From NCBI GenBank assembly GCA_964388745.1, contig CAYMBP010000027.1, forward strand, positions 1 through 16,349: a stretch of 16,349 nt of DNA, written 5' to 3'. Source of the DNA: CAYMBP01 sp964388745. Lineage in GTDB: Bacteria; Babelota; Babeliae; Babelales; RVW-14. Below the pieces are notes generated by a model. That model made no database searches. It saw only the letters and a list, made by a program, of their open reading frames with translations, and was not told the origin of the DNA. Positions 7,665-14,302 of the stretch are shown piece after piece (position 1 is the first letter of the stretch; each line of letters starts with the position of its first letter). The position numbers were made by a program, and so were the translations under genes.

Positions 7665-9053
7665 ATGAAGCACTTTTTATTTTTCATAGCAATAATGACC
7701 GCTACTAACCTTTCAAATTTAAATAGCATGCAAACAATTCGAATAGGTAATGATGTCTGCAATGAAGAATCTCAATTTCTTTCATTGCGCCAACAACACA
7801 TTAATTCCTCTTGGAAAGCTTTTCTCAATGACACAAGTGTTGATTCTTCTAAAGATTATCCTCCTATTGGAATTGTTTTAAGCGGTGGCGGCCTCCGCTC
7901 ATGTATTGCATCACATGCATTTTGCTGCGCCCTTGATGAAATGAATATCTGGTCAAAAAGTTCCCATATCTCAACACTTTCTGGATCAACGTGGTTTTTA
8001 ACTAATTTGCTCTATAAGAACAAACCACTTTCAACTCTTTCTGAGCTCCTACAAAAAAGCATTGGAAAAACTTCTTCAGTCCAACATATTATCAATGCAG
8101 CAAAACAGTATTATCCCTATGCTTATCAAGACAATGCATTGTGCAAACAATGGGGAAGAACTATTGGACTTATGCTTATTGAAGAAGATATTGACTCACT
8201 TGAAAAAATTACTCTCTCTTCTTTGCGTGCAAATTTAGATAGCGCTCAGCACCCGTATCCCCTCTTTTCCGGGATTATTTTTAATGAACGCCCTTATTCT
8301 TGGATTGAGTTTTCTCCAGATGAAACAGGCCTTTATGGACAAGTTGATAGCCAAACAACTTGGATAAAAACGAGCAACCTGTATGCACCACCTAAAAATA
8401 AAATAGAAGAAAATATAACACTTATGCTCGGAGCCTTTAGCTCTGCACATACAGCAAAACCTCTTGATATTTATGACAGAATTAATGATTGGTTTGCTAA
8501 TCCTACCATTAGCTCTCAACAACTTCAATCAACTTATGAAAAGGTCAAGAACTGGCTTGCCAAATTCGATAACGTCCATTTTCCTGCCGCCAAAGTAACC
8601 AACTTTATCAAGACAACAAACGCAGCACGTTACTCGCAAGATGAATATCTTGAAATTGCAGATGCCGGTATTTGTTGCAACCTCCCCCTACTCCCATTAC
8701 TTCGTCGAAACCGGAACTCAATCTATTTCATTTGCGACGTATCTGCAACCCTTCAAAAAAATCGCTTCAAGGGGCTTGAAAAGGCTGCCTCTCTTGCAAA
8801 AGAACAAAACCTCCCGTTCCCTCATATTGATTACTCATCTCTTGAGATTAATTCCTGCAATATTATTTATGATGACCATCCTGAAAGCCCCATTATCTTC
8901 TATTATCCCTTTTCTCAGCCTTTTGCAACAATCAAACTTTACTACACTAACCAAGAATTCAAAACTCTTTTCAATACAGTCAAATCAGTTACCCTTAAGT
9001 CTCAAGAGATCATTGAGCCCATTTTAAAAGCACTTATCACAACTAAGTCATAA
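7665..9053 (+). CDS. Secreted cPLA2-like phospholipase / lysophospholipase, paralog 3 (shorter)
   Basis: The 462-residue protein is the shortest and most divergent of the three. It has a signal peptide (residues 1 to about 21), a shared TIRIGNDVCNEESQF block, SGGGLR at 73-78, TLSGST with nucleophile Ser106, WIEFSPDETG near 213-222, and DAGICCNLPLLPLL with catalytic Asp333. The dyad and Arg78 are present, so activity is likely. The GLFGSA segment of the paralogs reads GAFSSA here, and the loop before the catalytic Asp is shorter. It lies 110 bp after paralog 2, so it may have its own promoter; a TATAAT at 7641-7646 lacks a good -35. The ribosome binding site is weak. Cysteines are more frequent than in the other two copies. 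Confidence 0.86.
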   Translation: MKHFLFFIAIMTATNLSNLNSMQTIRIGNDVCNEESQFLSLRQQHINSSWKAFLNDTSVDSSKDYPPIGIVLSGGGLRSCIASHAFCCALDEMNIWSKSSHISTLSGSTWFLTNLLYKNKPLSTLSELLQKSIGKTSSVQHIINAAKQYYPYAYQDNALCKQWGRTIGLMLIEEDIDSLEKITLSSLRANLDSAQHPYPLFSGIIFNERPYSWIEFSPDETGLYGQVDSQTTWIKTSNLYAPPKNKIEENITLMLGAFSSAHTAKPLDIYDRINDWFANPTISSQQLQSTYEKVKNWLAKFDNVHFPAAKVTNFIKTTNAARYSQDEYLEIADAGICCNLPLLPLLRRNRNSIYFICDVSATLQKNRFKGLEKAASLAKEQNLPFPHIDYSSLEINSCNIIYDDHPESPIIFYYPFSQPFATIKLYYTNQEFKTLFNTVKSVTLKSQEIIEPILKALITTKS

Positions 9054-9164
9054 AAATAAGCATCTCAACAACAAAGGCCCTCTTCTCTTTTTGATTGCTC
9101 ATGCCCTATAAATCAAAGCTTTATTATTTAAATAAAATTATTTACATTTGCAATTTTTAATAAT

Positions 9165-9191
9165 TTGACTATACTTTTAACTAGTTATAAT
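9165..9191 (+). promoter_or_regulatory. Possible promoter of the 9239 gene
   Basis: TTGACT (9165-9170) and TATAAT (9186-9191) are close to consensus but only 15 bp apart. A second TATAAT lies at 9197-9202 without a clear -35. The surrounding DNA is very AT-rich, so chance matches are likely. Confidence 0.3.
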
Positions 9192-9238
9192 TTATGTATA
9201 ATAATGTTATTATACTATTTTAAATGAGGTTTATTATA

Positions 9239-9985
9239 ATGAAAAAATACTTATTACTCATGCCCCTAGTAACCCTTAAGGCAACAACCTCTCTTTACTG
9301 TATGAACCCAGATGGCACACCTCCTCGTGAAAAATTCACTATCCACTCGCGGGACCTCAATAGCCCCAGCATACAAAGAATCAGAAAAGAGGGTACCCGA
9401 AAGAGTCAAGAGCAAAAAAGACTTCGAGGGCAAAAACTTAATACTATTAAAATCAACTTTATTGTAACAAATGAAGAAGTCTCAAGTCTTTGGGAAACGA
9501 GCATAGAGGCCTCTTCAACATCAGCAATTAGAACAATTATTTTAGGTGTTACTGGACCAATAGGGACCATTGGCGAAGCAATTCTTAATGAAATTATAGC
9601 TCTTGCTCGAGAGCGCTATCAAGAAGGATCCCTCAATCGCAATCGTTTTCTTCAAGCGCTTCAAACTATCACTTTAACCATTTCAACTAACATTGGCCTT
9701 GGCCCTCTTGCTGAAATTCCAGGCTTTGGAGGCATGGTTCGCAACATACTCACCCAACGACTTCAAGCAACATATAATTCACTTAACAATCGCTTTAACC
9801 CACAAACTCCTCAAAAATCCATTTATTACTGGAATGTTGATGGTCAGAGCATTAATGTTCATGTTGACATCGATCCAATACACAACTTAACACATCAAGC
9901 ACCAAGAGAAGTCACGGGAGACCTTATTGATAATAGCACCGGACAGGTTGTTGAAAATACCATGGGCTATCTTTTTGGCTCCTAA
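9239..9985 (+). CDS. Small secreted protein of unknown function
   Basis: I do not recognise this 248-residue protein. The ATG at 9239 is chosen over the in-frame ATG at 9224 because a GAGG motif lies at the right distance before it. The product then starts with a signal peptide (MKKYLLLMPLVTLKATTSLY, cleavage near residue 21). Residues 22-70 are basic and hydrophilic. Two glycine-containing hydrophobic stretches follow, roughly 100-120 (TIILGVTGPIGTIGEAIL) and 145-175 (around NIGLGPLAEIPGFGGMV), which could be amphipathic or membrane-interacting helices. The C-terminal part is Asn/Asp-rich. It follows the phospholipases on the same strand after 185 bp with a separate possible promoter, so co-function with them is only a guess. 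It converges with ruvB, 11 bp between stops. Confidence 0.75.
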   Translation: MKKYLLLMPLVTLKATTSLYCMNPDGTPPREKFTIHSRDLNSPSIQRIRKEGTRKSQEQKRLRGQKLNTIKINFIVTNEEVSSLWETSIEASSTSAIRTIILGVTGPIGTIGEAILNEIIALARERYQEGSLNRNRFLQALQTITLTISTNIGLGPLAEIPGFGGMVRNILTQRLQATYNSLNNRFNPQTPQKSIYYWNVDGQSINVHVDIDPIHNLTHQAPREVTGDLIDNSTGQVVENTMGYLFGS

Positions 9986-9996
9986 AAGCGATTACC

Positions 9997-11058
9997 TTAC
10001 TCAAATAATGAATTTTGCTGTTCAGCTGAAGGGATTTCACCAAGAAGCTTTTTACGTAGCTGGAGAATTTTTTTATGCGGAATCTGTCTTCCTCGAGGAG
10101 TTTTTTGCAGCAATCCCTGGCGCATCAAAAAGGGCTCACACACCTCCTCTATAGTCTCTTTATCTTCTCCAGTAATCGCAGCGAGCGTATCAAGCCCAAC
10201 AGGCCCTCCATCAAAATCTTTAAGAATGCTTGTTAAGACAAGATGATCAAGCTTATTTAATCCATCATCATCAATACCTAAAAATGTAAGTGCTTTTTGA
10301 ACAATAGGCACATCAATTAAAGAATGATTATGAACTTGAGCAAAGTCTCGCACACGCCTAAGCATACGCTTAACTATTCGCGGTGTTCCCCGCGAACGCT
10401 TACCCAATTCAAAAGCAGCCTCCTGTAAAATGGGTAAATCAAAAAATGAAGCATTTTTCATAGCAATTGCAGCAAGCTCATCTGCTGTATAAAAATCAAG
10501 ACGCTCAATAATACCAAAACGCGTCTGTAATGGGCCAGAAATCATTGATGTTCTTGTCGTTGCTCCAACTAATGTAAAAGGACTAATCGGCAATCTAATA
10601 GATTTTGCCCCCGCTCCTTGACCAATAATCACATCAACACAAAAATGTTCCATTGCTGAATACAAAATTTCTTCAACCACCTTAGGAAGGCGATGAATTT
10701 CATCAATAAATAAAATTTCCTGAGGAGCAAGAGATGATAAGATTGCAACCAAATCTCCGCTGCGCTCAAGAACAGGAGCGCTCGTAATCCGAACCGGCAC
10801 ATCAAGCTCTTTCCCCATAACTTTTGCAAGAGTCGTTTTGCCAAGCCCAGGTGGCCCAAAAAATAACAGATGATCAAGCGGCTCATTACGCATTTTAGCT
10901 GCACGCACAAAAACCGTTAATTTTTCTTTAATCTCCTGCTGCCCAAGATACTCATTCAAAGCTGCAGGCTCAAAACTTCTCACCGTATCTTCAGCCGTTG
11001 GCTGAAGCGATAACATTTCAAGGGAGGTAAGTTGCTCTGTATCAAGCTCTTTGTTCAT
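9997..11058 (-). CDS. ruvB: Holliday junction branch migration ATPase RuvB
   Basis: The 353-residue protein has the usual RuvB length. It shows Walker A GPPGLGKT (68-75), Walker B DEIH (119-122), sensor 1 GATTR (165-169), and an LQTRFG arginine-finger block with Arg at about 180. The C-terminal winged-helix domain contains GGPVGLDTLA and ends with the typical RTPRGR-like block (KTPRGRQIPHK). RuvB forms the hexameric motor that drives branch migration with RuvA. The start at 11058 (MNKELD) is preferred to the ATG two codons earlier because AAAGG is then seven bases away instead of almost touching. ruvA and ruvC are not in the window. The gene is isolated between a convergent secreted-protein gene and the tRNA pair. 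Confidence 0.97.
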   Translation of the reverse strand: MNKELDTEQLTSLEMLSLQPTAEDTVRSFEPAALNEYLGQQEIKEKLTVFVRAAKMRNEPLDHLLFFGPPGLGKTTLAKVMGKELDVPVRITSAPVLERSGDLVAILSSLAPQEILFIDEIHRLPKVVEEILYSAMEHFCVDVIIGQGAGAKSIRLPISPFTLVGATTRTSMISGPLQTRFGIIERLDFYTADELAAIAMKNASFFDLPILQEAAFELGKRSRGTPRIVKRMLRRVRDFAQVHNHSLIDVPIVQKALTFLGIDDDGLNKLDHLVLTSILKDFDGGPVGLDTLAAITGEDKETIEEVCEPFLMRQGLLQKTPRGRQIPHKKILQLRKKLLGEIPSAEQQNSLFE

Positions 11059-11275
11059 GTACATACCTTTCTGCCGCAGAGAACAATGAATACTTTTATG
11101 AAAAAACTCAGCGTTTCTAGTCTATAGTTTTTTACTATTGATAGCTAGATATCTTTCATTATGACGAAACCTTGGGGTACAACCTGAAGGCCCGGATAGT
11201 GCTCAAAAACAGAATAAACCCCTAGACAGAAGTAATCAAATCATTTAAGCTGTCCTTACATTAATCAATCAACCG

Positions 11276-11351
11276 GGGTTGCTAGCTCAATTGGTAGAGC
11301 AACAGACTCTTAATCTGCAGGTTCAGGGTTCGAGTCCCTGGCGACCCACCA
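11276..11351 (+). tRNA. tRNA-Lys (anticodon CTT)
   Basis: The acceptor GGGTTGC (11276-11282) pairs with GCGACCC with one G-T wobble. The D-arm is GCTC/GAGC, the anticodon loop is CTCTTAA with anticodon CTT, and the T-arm is CAGGG-TTCGAGT-CCCTG. CCA is encoded at 11349-11351. The outermost anticodon-stem pair is A-C. Confidence 0.97.
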
Positions 11352-11357
11352 TCACAT

Positions 11358-11444
11358 GCAAGGGTGGCGAAATTGGTAGACGCACTGGCCTTAGGAGCCA
11401 GCCCTCGAAAGAGGATGGGGGTTCGAGTCCCCCCTCTTGCACCA
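11358..11444 (+). tRNA. tRNA-Leu (anticodon TAG)
   Basis: The acceptor GCAAGGG (11358-11364) pairs with CTCTTGC. The anticodon stem CTGGC/GCCAG encloses the loop CTTAGGA with anticodon TAG. A long variable arm typical of class II tRNAs (around CCCTCGAAAGAGGA) is followed by GGGGG-TTCGAGT-CCCCC and an encoded CCA. It lies 6 bp after tRNA-Lys, so the two are likely co-transcribed. Confidence 0.97.
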
Positions 11445-11593
11445 AAATTACTGCCAAATTCTTACTTTTATCATACAAGCTTGACCTTCTAGCTATTTTT
11501 AGATTAGGTTCAATTCTATGTCACGTTCATGCATCCAGTAGCAAAGCCACAATTTTTGAGTATATGAAAAAATGTTCACGCTGGGAGATAACC

Positions 11594-12964
11594 ATGGCAG
11601 ATGTAGCCCTTGACGTTGTGTTAGAAGAATCAAGTGAAACTCAACAACGTCAAGAACCAAAACAAAAAGGGGAAAAACGACCAAAGTCTTATCTTCACTA
11701 TCACGAAAAAACAACATCATCTCACTTGATAAATGTTATTATTGAAGTTGACAAGCAATTAGCAAATATTATTTATCAGCAAGCAATTAATCTCTTTCGT
11801 GGCGAAAAACTGGATGGATTTAAAATTAACAACACACCAACTGAATACTTAGAAATGAACTATAAAAGTGAAATTTCTCATCGGGTTAAACAATACCTTT
11901 TTCATCACTTTGTTCTTGATTTTCTCATTAAAGAGACACATAAACGGCGAACGCTTGTTGCTAACTATCCCCGGCTAACTCAGATTCATTTTACTCCCCA
12001 CCAAAATGCTACATTTGAATTTGACGTTTCAACAACTGATCCTATTGATCTTAAAGAGTGGCGGCATTTTTCATTCAAAATGCCCAAGCGAAAAAAATAT
12101 AAAGACCTAGATAAACAAGTTATCCACTTTCTTGAAAAAGAACTGAGTGCGGCTAAAAAACAACAACCCAATACGATAGAAGAAGATGATTGGGTCTTAT
12201 TTAGCAGCTCTCTTATTAATGAAGAAGAGACTCTAGTTAACAATGCTTTATCCAATACTTTTTGGACTAAAATTAGCAAAGACACAATCCCAAGCCCGCT
12301 TGCCGAGCAATTTTTAGGGAAGAAACTCAATGAACTATTCACAACCAACTGCCTAGAATTTGATGCTCAACTGAGTAACTATGATGGAAAAGTATTCTCA
12401 TTTCTTATCACTATTAAAAACATCGTCAAAGGGAAGCATCTCTATCTCGATCACTTAAGAAGCTCATTCAAACTCAAAAATAAAATTGAAATTCATAACA
12501 AGCTCATGGAGGTATTTTCTTACCGGAATGATATCTCCCAACGCAAAACAATTATAGAAGAGCTCTTTCACCTCTTTTTAACCAAACACCGCTTTGAAGT
12601 CCCAAAACATCTTATTATTAGACGAGAAGAAGATATTTTGCAAACATTAATCAGACAGCCAGACTATCAAGTCTACCGAGCACAAAAAGACTTTGAACAA
12701 TATGTTGAACTTTTAGCTGAAAAACAGATCAAAGAAGAAGTCCTAATTGATCACATTGCCTTTAAAGAAAACATCTCAGTTGAAGCAAAAGACATTGGCA
12801 ACTATCTTCACTTATTTAATAACAAACGGCTTAAAGAATTTATCTATTTTAAACCAGTGGATACCATTGAAGAACAGACTAAACCAATTAATATGAGCAT
12901 TTTAAGTCAGGCCGCTTTGAGAGAAAAAACACTCAACTATATTATACACCAGCTCACAAAATAG
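11594..12964 (+). CDS. tig: Divergent trigger-factor-like chaperone
   Basis: The 456-residue protein has the length and order of trigger factor. Its N-terminal domain (about 40-160) reads like the ribosome-binding domain: VIIEVDKQLANIIYQQA, then GFKINNTP at 75-82 where the family has GFRxGKxP. Residues about 196-278 resemble the inserted PPIase domain (DDWVLFSSSL, FLGKKLNELF). The rest is a helical C-terminal domain with FEVPKHL at 334-340 and the family-like end KENISVEAKDIGNYL (391-405) and REKTLNYI (443-450). Trigger factor binds nascent chains at the ribosome exit. The ribosome-binding loop has lost the consensus Arg and Lys, so ribosome docking may be altered. The ATG at 11594 is chosen for its GGGAG at seven bases; the frame is open further upstream only because it runs through the tRNAs. 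Assignment is from pattern similarity alone. Confidence 0.65.
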   Translation: MADVALDVVLEESSETQQRQEPKQKGEKRPKSYLHYHEKTTSSHLINVIIEVDKQLANIIYQQAINLFRGEKLDGFKINNTPTEYLEMNYKSEISHRVKQYLFHHFVLDFLIKETHKRRTLVANYPRLTQIHFTPHQNATFEFDVSTTDPIDLKEWRHFSFKMPKRKKYKDLDKQVIHFLEKELSAAKKQQPNTIEEDDWVLFSSSLINEEETLVNNALSNTFWTKISKDTIPSPLAEQFLGKKLNELFTTNCLEFDAQLSNYDGKVFSFLITIKNIVKGKHLYLDHLRSSFKLKNKIEIHNKLMEVFSYRNDISQRKTIIEELFHLFLTKHRFEVPKHLIIRREEDILQTLIRQPDYQVYRAQKDFEQYVELLAEKQIKEEVLIDHIAFKENISVEAKDIGNYLHLFNNKRLKEFIYFKPVDTIEEQTKPINMSILSQAALREKTLNYIIHQLTK

Positions 12965-13361
12965 TTTCAATCTGAACTTTTTTAACTTTGTTGGCTATTT
13001 TCGAAAATTTATAAATTATTAACGAATTCACAACGACTTTTTATTGGCTTTTTAAATGGAAATTATAAATATCATTGCCCGGAAAGCCTCACTAAATCTG
13101 GTACACAAGCAGATGGACCTCACATTCACAAACTCTCTCTTGCTGACGACCGTGGCATGCAATGGTCACTCTCTATAAATAAAACAGCCCCCATAGTTAA
13201 GGTGCTTCTGCCTGATTATAGCTCCAAGAAGCAATCTTGCGATTAAAATAAAGAGTACAAGTTGCCCTTTATCTATTTTTCAGCTAGAATATGCGTATAT
13301 AGTATCGATTTTACATTTATCAAGCTTATGAATCGACGATTCTACATGTACGGAGATAATC
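12965..13361 (+). other. Gene-poor stretch with an orphan open frame and the rpmH promoter
   Basis: No convincing gene is visible. The plus frame is open from 12986 to a TAA at 13244-13246, without any ATG, GTG or TTG until an internal ATG near its middle. Its translation (for example YKYHCPESLTKSGTQ, then WSLSINKTAPIVKVLLPDY) is not low-complexity, so it could be a gene remnant. The last 115 bp carry the predicted rpmH promoter. No DnaA-box cluster is seen. Confidence 0.4.
13262..13290 (+). promoter_or_regulatory. Predicted promoter of the rpmH-rnpA operon
   Basis: TTGCCC (13262-13267) and TAGAAT (13285-13290) are separated by exactly 17 bp, about 70 bp ahead of the L34 start. The position and spacing suit a strong ribosomal-protein promoter. 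Confidence 0.5.
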
Positions 13362-13496
13362 ATGTCCATAACGTATCAACCAAGTGTTAAAAAGCGTAAG
13401 CGCAAACACGGTTTCCGCAAAAGAATGGCAAGCAGAGATGGTCGCAAGATACTCAATCGACGACGAGCAAAAGGCCGCAAACGACTTGCTGTCTAA
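13362..13496 (+). CDS. rpmH: 50S ribosomal protein L34
   Basis: A 44-residue, very basic protein begins MSITYQPSVKKRKRKHGFRK and ends GRKILNRRRAKGRKRLAV in two consecutive blocks. These are the diagnostic L34 patterns (TYQPS, HGFRxRM, NRRRxKGRKRL), and the length is normal for the family. L34 is a component of the large ribosomal subunit. The start has GGAG at seven bases (13352-13355). The downstream RNase P protein frame has no usual start codon after the L34 stop and must begin inside this gene in another frame, so translation of the two is probably coupled. Confidence 0.98.
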   Translation: MSITYQPSVKKRKRKHGFRKRMASRDGRKILNRRRAKGRKRLAV

Positions 13497-14166
13497 AAAA
13501 AATTCAGGGCAGGCATCGCCTGTCCATTTTCCTTCTTTATTTTCATTTCCAACCCGAGAGATTGATGCTGCTTTCAAAAGAGCAAAGCTCAAAGCAAAAG
13601 GGAACGGATTCAAGCTTCTTCAAACGCCTCTTTTTTCTCTGCAAGGCACTTCGTCCAAACAGGATAGACAACCCGGTAAATTGCTCATCATCACGCCACG
13701 TAAGTTTGGTAAAGCGCATGAGCGCAATCTCATCCGTCGCCAACTCAAGGCTATTTTTTATGAAGAAAAACTCTATCGCTATCCCTACATTTCACTGCTC
13801 TTGCTTTATGCACCAGCAAAACAACTCTCTTTTCGTGAACTCAAAGTCTTGCTGTGCAAAAATATTCCTCCTCGCAACAAAAAAACAAAATCCCCATCTT
13901 CTACCTCAACAAAAAGCAGCCCTGTTCAACAAATCCCTTTGGATCAGGTGAGTGATAGCCCATCAACCTTCAGACGCATCTACTCAGCTTTGCGTCCATT
14001 CTTGGGCCAGTCTGGTGTCTGTATCTTCACCGTCACTTGTGATGACTATGCTGAGTACCACCTTAAGCATACATTCCTCCCCCTTGCTTTACTCAAAATT
14101 CTGCTCAGGCTACTTGCCTGCAACCCAATCACCGGCATTCTCTTTAAGTTTATGAATAAAAAATAA
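13438..14166 (+). CDS. rnpA: RNase P protein component fused to a YidD-like domain
   Basis: One frame joins two normally separate genes. Residues about 35-142 (from the ATG at 13438) look like RnpA: FSFPTREIDAAFKRAK near 35-50, and LIITPRKFGKAHERNLIRRQLK at 83-104 in two adjoining pieces, matching the RNxxKRxxR signature (Arg96, Asn97). A Lys/Ser/Thr/Pro-rich linker spans about 145-178. Residues about 180-235 look like YidD: LRPFLG, CxFxxTC (Cys195, Cys201), a Tyr-Ala pair, and RLLACNP (Arg224, Cys228). RnpA helps the RNase P RNA mature tRNA 5' ends; YidD is a small protein linked to membrane-protein insertion. Start choice is uncertain. GTG 13384, ATG 13438 and TTG 13486 all lie inside rpmH, and no ATG, GTG or TTG lies between the rpmH stop and the RnpA core. 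None has a strong ribosome binding site. I chose the only ATG. Confidence 0.8.
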   Translation: MVARYSIDDEQKAANDLLSKKNSGQASPVHFPSLFSFPTREIDAAFKRAKLKAKGNGFKLLQTPLFSLQGTSSKQDRQPGKLLIITPRKFGKAHERNLIRRQLKAIFYEEKLYRYPYISLLLLYAPAKQLSFRELKVLLCKNIPPRNKKTKSPSSTSTKSSPVQQIPLDQVSDSPSTFRRIYSALRPFLGQSGVCIFTVTCDDYAEYHLKHTFLPLALLKILLRLLACNPITGILFKFMNKK

Positions 14167-14302
14167 ATATTCTAACAAAGATCGCTTCTGTTTTTTTTAG
14201 CTCTTGCTCTTTGATAGGCCTCCTTGCTAAGATCATCAAAAGCATCTTAGTTATATAGCCAGGATCAATAAAAAATAGAAGTGATAAAATAGGGAGTATG
14301 TT

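Noticed and set aside
9986..9996. Bidirectional terminator between the convergent 9239 gene and ruvB
   Set aside because: Only 11 bp separate the stops and no stem-loop with a T-run was found there.
11279..11593. N-terminal extension of the trigger-factor-like frame
   Set aside because: It would be translated through both tRNA genes; a good ribosome binding site supports the ATG at 11594.
12120..12128. DnaA-box-like TTATCCACT and a possible replication origin near rpmH
   Set aside because: A single match inside a coding gene; no cluster of boxes, no dnaA and no AT-rich unwinding array are seen nearby.
13326..13613. 95-residue minus-strand frame across rpmH and rnpA
   Set aside because: It is antisense to L34 and the RNase P protein, both of which have clear family signatures.
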